Source: an uncultured Gammaproteobacteria bacterium (GTDB lineage Bacteria > Pseudomonadota > Gammaproteobacteria > Ga0077536). Taken from it: 59,474 nucleotides of DNA. The stretch covers positions 1 to 59,474 of the forward strand of contig CALJHG010000023.1 in assembly GCA_938075585.1 (NCBI GenBank), in the 5' to 3' direction. Numbering within the stretch: the first letter of the stretch is position 1; the number at the start of each line of letters is the position of its first letter. Made by a program: the position numbers and the translations under genes. This document shows positions 44,858 to 54,550 of this stretch, in pieces. Below the pieces are notes generated by a model. That model did not search any database and was not told the origin of the DNA. It saw only the letters and a program-made list of their open reading frames with translations.

Positions 44858-45658
44858 TTAGAGCTTTGGTGAGAGTTGTGTTATCTGCAATTTAAGTTTT
44901 GCTATGATATGACTGGCTGTGTCGCGACTATTTAACTCAATGTTAGGCCAAGTTTCTTCTGGGCACAATGCAGAGAATGACCTGTAAAGTTCGAGCAACT
45001 GACGAGTCTGTGTCACTGTGAAATGTTGTCCTTGGAATATTTTTCCTACGTTAGACGGAAGATTTTTGGGCTCGATGGATAAGTTTTGCTCGGCTAATTT
45101 AATATAGGCATCAACGAGGTCTATATTTTCTGCGACTAATTGTTTCATGAGTATCTTGGTCAAGTTCCCCACGCCTGACGACGGGTTATCTGATACTAGT
45201 TTAAGCACGTGTATGTGTTCACTAGATATAGCGTCCGATACCGCATCCATAAATCCAGCTGCTTCCATGTCACATGCGCTGTTAAGTGGATACTGGCTGA
45301 TTGGAGTATTACATGTAAGTAGTTCTTTGACATAGCAGTGAGGGTTCTGTTTTATCGAAGGATACCAACTGCGAGCGCTAGTGTCCTCGGTGACTTTGCT
45401 AACACTTACTAAAGAACCAATAGGTAGTGCGCGATCTCCGGCAACTCCAAAATTAACCCATAGTCCATGATGTGTACTTCGGTCTTTGAGCGCAAATTTC
45501 GTAGCTGCGTAGCTCGAGCTCTTGCCTACCCCAGACAAGATTACTCTCATATTCTGTGTTTGGTAAACTTTAAATGGTTGATGTACTGTCAGTACCAAAC
45601 GATATCTTTTAATCACATGGTATGCTTCATGCTTTAGGGCCATAATAAAAGTATTCAT
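44858..45658 (-). CDS. Nucleoside phosphorylase/nucleosidase-like protein
   Basis: A 266-residue protein of the PNP/UDP/MTA-nucleosidase fold. The N-terminal block VILSGVGKSSSYAATKFALK and GLWVNFGVAGDRALPIGSLV match the substrate and phosphate regions of this family. The purine-site Glu lies in CDMEAAGFMDAVSD and the general-acid Asp in VLKLVSDNPSSG. The C-terminal 70 residues are an unassigned helical extension. Its ATG overlaps the GT2 stop (ATGA), and the SPL-like gene follows 3 bases later. A joint role with the SPL-like protein is suggested only by context. Confidence 0.75.
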   Translation of the reverse strand: MNTFIMALKHEAYHVIKRYRLVLTVHQPFKVYQTQNMRVILSGVGKSSSYAATKFALKDRSTHHGLWVNFGVAGDRALPIGSLVSVSKVTEDTSARSWYPSIKQNPHCYVKELLTCNTPISQYPLNSACDMEAAGFMDAVSDAISSEHIHVLKLVSDNPSSGVGNLTKILMKQLVAENIDLVDAYIKLAEQNLSIEPKNLPSNVGKIFQGQHFTVTQTRQLLELYRSFSALCPEETWPNIELNSRDTASHIIAKLKLQITQLSPKL

Positions 45659-46503
45659 TCTGTGTACTGACGCTTAATAGATTCATAGTGAAAAATATCT
45701 TGGATGTTGCCCCTTCGTCTTGCCCCTTTAAGGTAGATTTCTAGCTTAGTTCTTAGAACATTGATTGCACTTTCAAGATGTGTTGGCTTTAAATCACCTT
45801 GATCTATCAGTTTTTTTATCGCATGAATACGGTATTGATCTAACGCAGTTGTGGTTTTTGATAGCTGGTCAGCGTGCCCACCGTACTTAGTAACCATCGG
45901 GCTATCAATGTACCCGATAACTTCTCGAGACGTTATGCGCAACCAGAGATCATAATCCTCACATGCCGGAAGACCTTCGTCGAAGCCGCCATATTTGGCT
46001 AGGAGTGTTTTTTTTATCATTACTGCAGAGGGGGAAATCATACATCTTAGTAGCGATTGTTCAAATAAGTCTCCGCCAAATTTTTGGTGGTAAAGTTTTT
46101 GGTTAAATATCTTACCATTTTTCATCCAAATTTCGTTACAGTGATTTATGTTTACCTTTGGTTCTTGTTGGCAAAAATGAAGCTGCTTTTCTATTTTTTC
46201 TGGATGCCAAGTATCATCAGAGTCTAAGAATGCTAGATGGCTGCCAGTAGAGCTGCTTATGCCGAGATTTCGAGCGCTACTAACCCCGCGATTTGTTGGA
46301 TTTTTTATCACTCGTACTGCAGGATGTTTTTGACTAATAATTTTTTGAGTGTCGTCTGTAGAGCCATCATCCACAACCAATATTTCGTGGACTGATTGAG
46401 TTTGCTCCTCAATTGACTTTAAGGCTCTACTAATGGAATAACCTCGGTTATACGTAGGGACTATTGCGGAGACTTTAAGTTCGCCATTCAGTTTACACTT
46501 CAT
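45655..46503 (-). CDS. Glycosyltransferase family 2
   Basis: A 282-residue GT-A glycosyltransferase. The nucleotide-sugar site is VSAIVPTYNRGYSISRALKS and the metal-binding Asp pair lies in LAFLDSDDTWHPEKIEKQL; LVVDDGSTDDTQ and GGFDEGLPACEDYDLWLRIT complete the family pattern. No membrane helix is present. I prefer ATG 46503 (MKCKLNG), overlapping the DUF1285 stop by 11 bases; the frame is open to 46539. Its acceptor is unknown and nothing else for surface polysaccharide is nearby. Confidence 0.9.
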   Translation of the reverse strand: MKCKLNGELKVSAIVPTYNRGYSISRALKSIEEQTQSVHEILVVDDGSTDDTQKIISQKHPAVRVIKNPTNRGVSSARNLGISSSTGSHLAFLDSDDTWHPEKIEKQLHFCQQEPKVNINHCNEIWMKNGKIFNQKLYHQKFGGDLFEQSLLRCMISPSAVMIKKTLLAKYGGFDEGLPACEDYDLWLRITSREVIGYIDSPMVTKYGGHADQLSKTTTALDQYRIHAIKKLIDQGDLKPTHLESAINVLRTKLEIYLKGARRRGNIQDIFHYESIKRQYTE

Positions 46504-47056
46504 TTTCGTTGTTCGACGTTGGCTTTTGCTTGATAGCATACTCGGCGATAAGCTGATCCCTTCTAATATTTTTGATCTCTATCAGGGAACCTAAGTATTT
46601 TAAGGCATTAAGCTCGATACCGCTTTCAGTTATGAATGAGCTCAGACCACCTAAGTCTCTATCGTCAATTAGCCCTATTCCTAGAGACGTTTCTATTAAA
46701 AAGTTCCCACACTCATCAGACATGGCATCAAGAATGTCATGAACGATTAAGTCACTGTGCGTAGAGAAGCCCGCATGATGGTTGAATCGGTAAATCCAAG
46801 GCGTATATTCAAGATCCACAAAGACTTGCTGCGGACCGTTTTGGACATATGAGTAGCCATCCGATGTGACCCTGTAGTTTGTCTTTAAAAATTCGATGGT
46901 TCTTTCATGCAGAATCTTCTCACCCTTGATAAGCCATTCGCCTCTGCGACTTAGTTCCAGCCATCCGTAGCACTTAGGCACGTCAGGCCATTTTTTTATC
47001 GCCTGATTGATATGTTGGTTAAACGCCATATATCTTATTTCTGATTTGCGAGGCAT
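46493..47056 (-). CDS. DUF1285-like protein
   Basis: A 187-residue protein. The region GWLELSRRGEWLIKGEKILH and VTSDGYSYVQNGPQQVFVDL, then EYTPWIYRF, resembles DUF1285, a two-domain fold of unknown function in proteobacteria. The end of the protein (IKNIRRDQLIAEYAIKQKPT) is less conserved. It lies 3 bases after bioA and overlaps the GT2 gene. The family call is from motif memory and moderately sure. Confidence 0.65.
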   Translation of the reverse strand: MPRKSEIRYMAFNQHINQAIKKWPDVPKCYGWLELSRRGEWLIKGEKILHERTIEFLKTNYRVTSDGYSYVQNGPQQVFVDLEYTPWIYRFNHHAGFSTHSDLIVHDILDAMSDECGNFLIETSLGIGLIDDRDLGGLSSFITESGIELNALKYLGSLIEIKNIRRDQLIAEYAIKQKPTSNNENEV

Positions 47057-47059
47057 ATA

Positions 47060-48352
47060 TTAATTTAATTTACTAACCACCGAGCTGATGCCATTTACTA
47101 ATTTGCTAAGCTCGACGTTACTGATGCAAAAAGGTGGCATCACATACACCAAAGTACCAAAAGGCCGGACCCAGATTCCTTGCTTAATAAATTCTGCTCC
47201 GATTGAATGCATATCAACGGGTTGATGGAGTTCCACGACGCCGATTGCACCCAGCACTCGCGTACTTTTCACTGATTTTTCCCGATTCAGAGTCTCTAAT
47301 CCGATAGAAAGCTGATTTTCTATCCTTGATACGTTAGCTTGCCAATTACTGGTCATCAGAAGATCTATGCTTGCATTAGCGCAAGCACAAGCTAATGGAT
47401 TTCCCATAAACGTAGGCCCATGCATAAAAAGGCCAGGTTCACCAGAGCTAATACCAGACGAAACTTTTTCAGTGCAGAGAGTCGCAGCTAACGACATATA
47501 GCCACCGGTCAAGCTTTTCCCAACGCAAAGTATATCGGGTGCTATATCGGCATGCTCACACGCAAATAACCTGCCGGTACGACCAAAGCCAGTTGCTATT
47601 TCATCCGCAATAAGAAGCACGTTGTACTTATCACACGCCTCCCTAACTTTTTTAAGGTAGGTGGGGTGGTAAAAATACATCCCGCCAGCCCCTTGCACTA
47701 TTGGCTCGAGGATAACAGCGCAAATTTCGTGCTTTTTAGCGCCCAGTACTTTTTCAAATTGTTCGAAATCCGAGTCGTTCCAAGTACCGTCAAATACAGT
47801 CTTCGGTCGGTCTACAAAAATTTGTCGTGGCAAGACGGAGTGAAATAGTGAATGCATTCCTGTGATCGGATCACAAACACTCATCGCGCCGAACGTATCG
47901 CCGTGATAACCGCCTCGAATAGTTAATATCTTTTGCCTTGCGGAATTTCCATCAATACTGCTTGTGTATTGCAACGCCATTTTTAGAGCTACTTCTACCG
48001 CGACCGAACCGGAGTCGGACAGGAAGACGTAGTCCAATCCATCAGGTGTTAGGCGAATTAAATTTTGGGCTAGATCTACCGCTGGCCGATGGGTTAGGCC
48101 ACCAAACATCACGTGAGCCATTGATTCTAGTTGGTTTTTAATGGCTTCGTTTAACTTAGGATGGTTGTATCCATGGATCGCAGACCACCAGGAGGCCATG
48201 CCATCGATGAGTATTTCACCCGTTTGTAATTCGATGGCGCACCCGGAGGCGCTTTTAACCGGGAAAGCAGGCGTCGGATTGTTGATATTTGTGTACGGGT
48301 GCCAAACGTGCCGAGTGTCGTAGTCTACCCAACTGAGCTCTGAATCAGACAC
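47060..48352 (-). CDS. bioA: Adenosylmethionine-8-amino-7-oxononanoate aminotransferase
   Basis: A 430-residue class III PLP aminotransferase of biotin synthesis, transferring the amino group of SAM to 8-amino-7-oxononanoate. Motifs are RHVWHPYTNINNPTPAFPVK, GMASWWSAIHGYNHPKLNEA, IADEIATGFGRTGRLFACEH and the Schiff-base Lys in CVGKSLTGGYMSLAATLC. HVWHPYT and SWWSAIHGY are typical of BioA. No other bio gene is in the window. It is 3 bases after pyrC, probably the same transcript. Confidence 0.94.
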   Translation of the reverse strand: MSDSELSWVDYDTRHVWHPYTNINNPTPAFPVKSASGCAIELQTGEILIDGMASWWSAIHGYNHPKLNEAIKNQLESMAHVMFGGLTHRPAVDLAQNLIRLTPDGLDYVFLSDSGSVAVEVALKMALQYTSSIDGNSARQKILTIRGGYHGDTFGAMSVCDPITGMHSLFHSVLPRQIFVDRPKTVFDGTWNDSDFEQFEKVLGAKKHEICAVILEPIVQGAGGMYFYHPTYLKKVREACDKYNVLLIADEIATGFGRTGRLFACEHADIAPDILCVGKSLTGGYMSLAATLCTEKVSSGISSGEPGLFMHGPTFMGNPLACACANASIDLLMTSNWQANVSRIENQLSIGLETLNREKSVKSTRVLGAIGVVELHQPVDMHSIGAEFIKQGIWVRPFGTLVYVMPPFCISNVELSKLVNGISSVVSKLN

Positions 48353-48355
48353 TCT

Positions 48356-49402
48356 TTATTTCGCCGACCAGAAGAGAGGAAAAGGCGGGACGAAAGTCTT
48401 AACTCGACTACTGCCAACCTGTAAGTCATCAAACGACATAGGACTTGAGCGCTTAACAAACTCTATTTCTTTATTATTTGGCTTTAGATTATAAAATTCA
48501 GGTCCATTTAATGACGCAAAGCTGTTTAGCTTATCTAAAGCATTATTTTGTTCAAATATCGCAATATATGTGAGAAGTGCATTAGGACTATTATAGACGC
48601 CGGCGCAACCGCATGAGCTTTCCTTTTCTTCGATCAAATGTGGCGCAGAGTCTGTTCCTAAGAAGAATCTTTTATCTCCTGAGCAGGCCGCATCAACTAG
48701 CGCGATCCGATGTTCTTCTCTCTTGGGTATAGGCAGACAGTAAAGGTGTGGTCTTATTCCACCCGCAAAGAGGTCAGAGCGATTTACAGACAAATGATGA
48801 GGTGTGATTGTCGCAGCTAACTTATCTGGTGAACTAGATCTAACGTAATCAACCGCACTTTTTGTTGTGATGTGCTCGAAAACAATCTTTAAATTTTTGT
48901 GCCGGTTTCTTAGAGGTTCTAAAACCAGTTCAATAAATTTGTGTTCACGATCAAAAATATCAATTTTGTGATCGACCACTTCACCGTGTATCAGTAATGG
49001 CATACCAGCATTACTCATGGCAGAAAAAACGGGGTCTAGAAGTAGGGTGTTAGTTACGCCACTATCCGAGTTAGTCGTCGCTCCCGCAGGATAGAGCTTT
49101 GCGGCTGTGAAGACACCCCTCTTAAAGCCCGCAATTAAATCGTCAGGATCAGTTTCATCGGTTAAATAGCTAGTCATCAACGGCGTAAAATCTGAGTCTT
49201 TGTTCAGAGCAGCTTTGATCTCTCGCTGATAGCTCACCGCGTCATATGTCGTCCTAATCGGAGGGGAGAGATTAGGCATCACTATAGCTCGATTGAAGCT
49301 AGTAGCTGTGTCGCGTAATACTTTTGCCAACATTTCACCTGATCGTAGGTGGACATGCCAATCATCCGGTTTGGTGAGTGTTAGCGATTTGTTTATTTTC
49401 AT
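48356..49402 (-). CDS. pyrC: Dihydroorotase
   Basis: A 348-residue type II dihydroorotase of pyrimidine synthesis. Zinc ligands His16 and His18 are in PDDWHVHLRSGEML; the carbamylated Lys is in KLYPAGATTNSDSG, and LLIHGEVVDH and IVFEHITTKSAVDY carry further ligands. GTDSAPHLIEEKESSCGCAG completes the site. Length equals E. coli PyrC. First gene of a minus-strand run of six; its promoter should lie in 49403-49520, which it shares with the plus-strand acyl-CoA ligase gene. Confidence 0.95.
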   Translation of the reverse strand: MKINKSLTLTKPDDWHVHLRSGEMLAKVLRDTATSFNRAIVMPNLSPPIRTTYDAVSYQREIKAALNKDSDFTPLMTSYLTDETDPDDLIAGFKRGVFTAAKLYPAGATTNSDSGVTNTLLLDPVFSAMSNAGMPLLIHGEVVDHKIDIFDREHKFIELVLEPLRNRHKNLKIVFEHITTKSAVDYVRSSSPDKLAATITPHHLSVNRSDLFAGGIRPHLYCLPIPKREEHRIALVDAACSGDKRFFLGTDSAPHLIEEKESSCGCAGVYNSPNALLTYIAIFEQNNALDKLNSFASLNGPEFYNLKPNNKEIEFVKRSSPMSFDDLQVGSSRVKTFVPPFPLFWSAK

Positions 49403-49520
49403 TCAGGTAATTTAACATGGGCAGATAAGCGAACGGAAACACTAAATCTTAAATAACGCTTTTATCATTGCTAATATAAGGTTTAATCTCAGTGTTTATA
49501 ATAATTTGGAGCTATAGATA

Positions 49521-51161
49521 ATGTTTGGTTTGATGATGGATACGCCTCTGTTGATAAAAAATATTGCTTTACATGCTGAGCGTAATCATGCGCGACAAGA
49601 AATAGTGTCAGTAACTTCTGACCTTGGGATCCATCGCTATACTTTTGGTGAAGCCATATCACGCGCTCGGAAAGTTACGAATGTTTTAAGTGAGCTAGGG
49701 TGCTCGCCGGATGCGCGAATAGCGACTTTAGCTTGGAATGATTTTAGACATCTGGAGCTTTATTACGGGGTGTCATGTAGCGGACGCGTGCTACATACAA
49801 TAAATCCGAGGCTTTTTGCTGAACAACTGATCTACATCATTAATCATTCTGAAGATGAAATAATATTTTTTGATACCGCATTTACGGAATTACTAGAGTC
49901 GATTTCCGATAGGTGCCCAACTGTTAAAGCGTACGTGGCAATGACTTCCGGGGATCACATGCCCACTAGCTCTCTGCCGAACATGTTGTGCTACGAAGAA
50001 TTACTCCATGCTGAATCATCCGAATGTGATTGGCCTGACTTTGACGAGAGGACCGCGAGTTGCTTGTGCTATACCTCAGGAACCACAGGTAATCCTAAAG
50101 GAGTCCTTTACAGCCACCGAAGCACGGTAATTCATTCTTACGCGCTTTGTATGCCTGACGCTGCATCACTGTCGGCCCACGACGCAGTCTTGACCGTAGT
50201 GCCTATGTTCCACGTTAATGCTTGGGGTTACCCCTACTCGAGCCTCATGGTTGGAAGTAAGCTAGTGTTTCCGGGTCCAAAACTGGGTGATGCGGAAACT
50301 CTTGTTGGCTTAATTAATGACGAAGGAGTCACAATCGCTGGAGGAGTTCCCACGGTGTGGTTGCCATTGCTCGAACACCTTAAAAATACCGGACAGGGAG
50401 TTCCTACTTTAAATCGTACAGTTATTGGTGGCTCGGCCTGTCCGTTATCGATGATAGAAGAGTTCCGAGATGATTTTGATGTGCAGGTCTTACATGGGTG
50501 GGGAATGACAGAAATGAGCCCGCTTGGAACGGTCAATACGCATAACCCTCAAACAATTGAATACACTGGCGAGGCTATGCAGGAGCACTTGGTCAAGCAG
50601 GGCAGAGGGCTGCCAGGGGTGGAGTTAAAAATAACCGATGAACAGGGGCAAGACCTACCTTGGGACGGCGAAGCTTTTGGAACTTTGAAAGTCAGGGGGC
50701 CTTGGGTCTGTTCGGACTATTATAAATTATCGACTGCTTCATCTGCTCATGATAGCGACGGTTGGTTCGACACTGGGGATGTCGCTAGCATCGATGCCAA
50801 CGGCTACATGAAAATAACTGACCGAACTAAAGATGTTATTAAGTCAGGAGGTGAATGGATAAGTTCTATAGATTTAGAAAACGTGGCCATGTCCTTCCCC
50901 GGTGTCCGCGAGTGTGCTGTAGTGGGAATGCCTCACTCTAAGTGGCAAGAGCGTCCGTTGTTAGTTGTTGTTAACAAGGACAACGATAACCCAGTTGAAG
51001 TTTCTGAAGTATTACATTTTTTCGAAGGAAAGGTCGCGAAGTGGTGGATCCCGAGTGACGCGGTTTTTGTTAGTGAACTGCCTCATACCGCCACAGGGAA
51101 GGTTAGTAAGTTAACTTTACGTGAAGAGTTGAAAGGTTATCAATTCCCGGATGACGGCTAG
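49521..51161 (+). CDS. Medium/long-chain acyl-CoA ligase (AMP-binding)
   Basis: A 546-residue ANL-superfamily enzyme that activates a carboxylic acid with ATP and CoA. The P-loop is [80 protein letters not shown] and the A10 Lys in [15 protein letters not shown] are also present. This pattern fits AlkK/FadD3-like ligases for medium or long chains. GGAG lies nine bases before the ATG. Followed 143 bases later by a thiolase, so both ends of beta-oxidation are encoded here. Confidence 0.9.
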   Translation: MFGLMMDTPLLIKNIALHAERNHARQEIVSVTSDLGIHRYTFGEAISRARKVTNVLSELGCSPDARIATLAWNDFRHLELYYGVSCSGRVLHTINPRLFAEQLIYIINHSEDEIIFFDTAFTELLESISDRCPTVKAYVAMTSGDHMPTSSLPNMLCYEELLHAESSECDWPDFDERTASCLCYTSGTTGNPKGVLYSHRSTVIHSYALCMPDAASLSAHDAVLTVVPMFHVNAWGYPYSSLMVGSKLVFPGPKLGDAETLVGLINDEGVTIAGGVPTVWLPLLEHLKNTGQGVPTLNRTVIGGSACPLSMIEEFRDDFDVQVLHGWGMTEMSPLGTVNTHNPQTIEYTGEAMQEHLVKQGRGLPGVELKITDEQGQDLPWDGEAFGTLKVRGPWVCSDYYKLSTASSAHDSDGWFDTGDVASIDANGYMKITDRTKDVIKSGGEWISSIDLENVAMSFPGVRECAVVGMPHSKWQERPLLVVVNKDNDNPVEVSEVLHFFEGKVAKWWIPSDAVFVSELPHTATGKVSKLTLREELKGYQFPDDG

Positions 51162-51304
51162 GGAGTGAGTTTGAATATCACTGAGTTCGCGCATATTACT
51201 CGCCAACTTCGCGGGTATGATTTTACCAACAAAAATATGCTTTAATAGGCACAGGTTTTTCAAAAATTTCGAAATTATTACTACTGATTTGAGGAGATGA
51301 GTTT

Positions 51305-52486
51305 ATGTCTGAATCAACAATTATCGCGGGTCTAGCTAGAACACCGATGGGGGGCATGCAAGGTGACCTTTCAGAAGTTTCGGCGCCTGTCCTAGGCGAA
51401 ACTGCTATACGTGGAGCATTGAGCCGAGCAGGAATTTCTCCGGATCAAGTTGACGAAACTATAATGGGGTGTGTGTTACCTGGAGGACTAGGACAAGCGC
51501 CGGCTAGGCAGGCGTCTATTGGCGCAGGCATTCCTGAATCAACACCGTGCAGCACGGTTAATAAAATGTGCGGATCGGGTATGAAAACAGTAATGATGGC
51601 GCACGATGCTATAAACGCAGGTTCTGCTGAGGTTGTCGTCGCGGGCGGAATGGAGAGCATGACGAATGCGCCATACATTTTACCCAAAGTACGTAGCGGA
51701 ATGCGGCTTGGTCATGGGGAAGTTTTGGACCATATGTTTGTTGATGGTCTTGAGGACGCATTTGATAAAGGGAGGTTGATGGGTAGCTTTGCTGAGGACT
51801 GCGCTAGCAAATATGACTTTTCGAGAGAAGCGCAAGATGCTTATGCGATCGAGTCACTGAAAAGAGCTAAAAATGCGATTGACAAGGGCTTGTTCACCGA
51901 AGAGATAGAACCTGTCAAAATTTCTACACGAAAAGGTGATTTCGTTGTTGATACTGACGAGCAGCCTGGTAAAGCTCAGCTAGATAAAATTCCAAATTTG
52001 AGGCCTGCTTTTGCGAAAGACGGTACTGTAACAGCTGCAAATTCTAGTTCTATTTCTGATGGCGCTGCGGCAGTCGTATTGTGTTCTGAATCTAAGGCTA
52101 GTGAGCTAGGTCTGAAGCCCGTAGCGCGTATTCTAGGACACAGTTCTCACGCGCAGGCGCCTGGATGGTTTACTACTGCCCCTGTTGACGCGATTAAAAA
52201 ATTAATGGAGAGGCTTCAGTGGACTGTGGAGGATGTTGATCTGTTTGAGGTTAACGAAGCGTTTGCAGTTGTGCCCATGGCGGCGATGCGTGATGTAGGG
52301 ATACCTCATGAAAAATTAAATGTGCGAGGTGGGGCTTGCGCCTTGGGCCATCCTGTTGGTGCTTCTGGCGCCCGTATTATTGTCACACTTGCTCAAGCGC
52401 TTAAAGATTCAGGCGGTAAAAAAGGCGTAGCTAGTTTGTGCATAGGTGGTGGAGAAGCGACTGCCGTGGCGATTGAACTGGCATAA
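51305..52486 (+). CDS. Acetyl-CoA C-acyltransferase (thiolase)
   Basis: A 393-residue thiolase. The nucleophile Cys89 is in VNKMCGSGMKTVMMAHDAIN. The second Cys and base are in GGACALGHPVGASGARIIVT, with the active His in NEAFAVVPMAAM. The pattern (NKMCGSGMK) is that of acetoacetyl-CoA or degradative thiolases. GAGGAGATGAGTTT precedes the ATG with good spacing. It could cleave beta-ketoacyl-CoA from the acyl-CoA dehydrogenases or condense acetyl-CoA. Confidence 0.93.
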   Translation: MSESTIIAGLARTPMGGMQGDLSEVSAPVLGETAIRGALSRAGISPDQVDETIMGCVLPGGLGQAPARQASIGAGIPESTPCSTVNKMCGSGMKTVMMAHDAINAGSAEVVVAGGMESMTNAPYILPKVRSGMRLGHGEVLDHMFVDGLEDAFDKGRLMGSFAEDCASKYDFSREAQDAYAIESLKRAKNAIDKGLFTEEIEPVKISTRKGDFVVDTDEQPGKAQLDKIPNLRPAFAKDGTVTAANSSSISDGAAAVVLCSESKASELGLKPVARILGHSSHAQAPGWFTTAPVDAIKKLMERLQWTVEDVDLFEVNEAFAVVPMAAMRDVGIPHEKLNVRGGACALGHPVGASGARIIVTLAQALKDSGGKKGVASLCIGGGEATAVAIELA

Positions 52487-52544
52487 AGCAGAGCTCTAGG
52501 CTGCATGATTTTTCATTAGCTTTTTTTGTTTGTCTTAAAAAGTG

Positions 52545-53153
52545 ATGTCCGGTATGGAAGGTCAAACAACGGCTCGATGTGCGTGGGTCGATCTTTCTAA
52601 GCCAGATTATGTGGCGTATCACGATGAAGAGTGGGGAGTTCCTCAGCTAGATGATAATAAGTTACTTGAGGCGCTTTGTCTTGAGGGGGCTCAGGCTGGT
52701 TTGTCTTGGTACACTATCTTAAAGAAGAGAGAGGGTTATCGAGAAGCCTTTTCGCAGTTTAATTTGGTTGAAGCGGCCTCTTATTCGGAGTCCGACATAA
52801 GTCTGCTGTTGTCCGACTCGCGTATTGTAAGACACGAAGGTAAGATTCGCTCTGTGGTGAGCAACGCGAAGGCAGGTCTGCGATGCGTTTCCGAATTGGG
52901 TTCATTTAAGGCGTTTATTTGGAGCACTTGGGCTTGCTGTTCAGGCGATCAGCCCTACAAGATATTTAGTGAGCGGATGAAAAAAGCAGGTTTTAAATTT
53001 GTCGGGCCGAAAACACTGGAGTCATTTGCGCAAGCCATAGGGCTTGTAAACCATCATTCTCAAAAGTGTTTCAGGTACCCTGTTATTGAGTCGCTTAGGC
53101 AGAATTCGTACCCCATCCCTAATTGGGATGGGGTGGGTAAAAAATATCAATAA
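52545..53153 (+). CDS. tag: DNA-3-methyladenine glycosylase I
   Basis: A 202-residue base-excision repair enzyme. RCAWVDLSKPDYVAYHDEEW, LCLEGAQAGLSWYTILKKRE, YREAFSQFN and FVGPKTLESFAQAIGLVNHH are Tag signatures, with zinc-binding Cys and His residues at both ends. The start may be GTG 52542, ATG 52545 or ATG 52554; none has a good ribosome binding site. Its TAA is directly followed by the stop of the convergent YCF48-like gene, and a strong hairpin lies in its last codons. Confidence 0.93.
   Translation: MSGMEGQTTARCAWVDLSKPDYVAYHDEEWGVPQLDDNKLLEALCLEGAQAGLSWYTILKKREGYREAFSQFNLVEAASYSESDISLLLSDSRIVRHEGKIRSVVSNAKAGLRCVSELGSFKAFIWSTWACCSGDQPYKIFSERMKKAGFKFVGPKTLESFAQAIGLVNHHSQKCFRYPVIESLRQNSYPIPNWDGVGKKYQ
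53111..53133. repeat. GC-rich hairpin inside the 3' end of tag
   Basis: A perfect 9-bp stem, CCCCATCCC / GGGATGGGG with the loop TAATT, encodes the last residues of Tag. There is no T-run after it on the plus strand. On the minus strand a T-run precedes it instead of following. It may protect 3' ends or slow convergent polymerases, but it is not a canonical terminator. Confidence 0.55.
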
Positions 53154-54407
53154 TTATTTAAGTAAAGGTATTCTAGAAACTGATCCATTATCTACCAAGA
53201 TAGCGGTACCTCGTCCTCCGAGCACCAGCAGTCTTCCGTCAGGTAGTTCAACCGGAGTTTTGATCCAAGACAGGAGTTTTAATTCAGTTCTGTCGGCCAG
53301 AGTCCATTCATCGCCTTTTAATGTCCCAATAAGGCCAACCGCACCCGAAATCACCGGAGTTCCGTCTTGAGTTAGGACAACTCCGAATATGCCCTCACGA
53401 CCTGGTTTGGGGTTGTCTTCCCAAGTTTCGCCGTTATCCATACTCTTTTGGTTTACCCCTGCGGCCCCAGTAAGCCAAACTTCATCTCCTCGTTGATACC
53501 CGGCCATCCAGTACGCAGGCTCAGGTTCTCTAGGCACGATTTCACTGTCACGTCTTATCCAAGTATTTCCGCCGTCATCACTTTGCAAAATCATACCAAA
53601 TTCACCGGCCAGAGTGACTCTTCCTTGATTCAGCATTACGACATTCCAAGAAACATCCCCTTTTCGGAAAGGGGGTCCTGGTGCAAATTTGCTCGCGACT
53701 GTAGGAGCCGGGTCCATATCAAGTTCTTTTTGAAATTGTATGAACCCCTCGTCAGGGTATAAAATATAATCCTCTTCTTCAACGGCTGGCTGGCCTCCGA
53801 CATTAGCGCTAAATTTCAAGGTGTCGGTGTCAAGGTTAGAAACCCCTAGATACCAATCAGCGGGGAAACCTCCAGGGAATTCTGTGACAGGGAGGGTCAC
53901 TTCGTCAATGATGACTTCTTCGTAGTTAGTCATATCTGTGCTGCGGTAGATCAAACCTCGCCCACCTACGACCCAAACGCTTTTTCCATCTGAGGCGATG
54001 TCAAGAATCGGCTCGTCATACTCCGATAACTGTGCTATCTCAGAAACATTTTCGCCGTCAAATTTGTACAGCATTCCAGTAGAGCTTCCGAGGAGAGCTT
54101 CTTTGTCTGAAATTGCGTGTAGACTAGTGAAATCGACGTTTGGGGTATTTTTAACTAGAGTTAGTAGGGCGGCGCTATCGTTCAATTCAACCAATCCGAC
54201 AGTACCGTGTTGGCCAGCGACTAAAATCTGCCCCATGCCTTTTAGGTAGTCTGCATCCATTACGTCGATGAATGTTGTACTGGGCGCTGTTGCAACGTCA
54301 GTCGAACCAGCTCCATTTGACGCCGAGTCTTGCGCTAGGGCATTGGTCGCGCCAAAGCCCAATGAAACGCAGATAAATATTTGTGCGAATTTTGATTTGC
54401 AGATCAT
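53154..54407 (-). CDS. YCF48/BNR-repeat exported protein
   Basis: A 417-residue protein with a signal peptide (IFICVSLGFGATNALAQ, residues about 10-26) and a beta-propeller of BNR/YCF48-type repeats, for example ILQSDDGGNTWIRRDSEIVP and NQKSMDNGETWEDNPKPG, plus SVWVVGGRGLIYRSTDMTNY. Plant and cyanobacterial YCF48 assists photosystem II assembly, but in heterotrophs such genes accompany MMPL/RND transporters with DUF1302 and DUF1329 proteins. A periplasmic partner of the transporter at 55479 is therefore the best inference. Confidence 0.88.
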   Translation of the reverse strand: MICKSKFAQIFICVSLGFGATNALAQDSASNGAGSTDVATAPSTTFIDVMDADYLKGMGQILVAGQHGTVGLVELNDSAALLTLVKNTPNVDFTSLHAISDKEALLGSSTGMLYKFDGENVSEIAQLSEYDEPILDIASDGKSVWVVGGRGLIYRSTDMTNYEEVIIDEVTLPVTEFPGGFPADWYLGVSNLDTDTLKFSANVGGQPAVEEEDYILYPDEGFIQFQKELDMDPAPTVASKFAPGPPFRKGDVSWNVVMLNQGRVTLAGEFGMILQSDDGGNTWIRRDSEIVPREPEPAYWMAGYQRGDEVWLTGAAGVNQKSMDNGETWEDNPKPGREGIFGVVLTQDGTPVISGAVGLIGTLKGDEWTLADRTELKLLSWIKTPVELPDGRLLVLGGRGTAILVDNGSVSRIPLLK

Positions 54408-54550
54408 GAAATGTTCCCTGTTTTTATAGTAAAACGATAGAGTAAATTTTCGAAATGCTCACTGCCAGTAAGCTCCCAATCTTCTTAAAATAGGTCTATC
54501 GTGACCTTGTGGCCGTTAAAATACCAGTAATTGCCATCGTCACACAACAG

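Noticed and set aside
51265-51276. Palindrome AATTTCGAAATT before the thiolase gene as an operator
   Set aside because: It is AT-rich, only 12 bases and of a kind expected by chance in such gaps; no second copy with the same context was noted.
52487-52544. T-rich stretch after the thiolase as a terminator
   Set aside because: The T-runs are present but no stable stem directly precedes them; only short imperfect repeats such as AGAGCTCT are seen.
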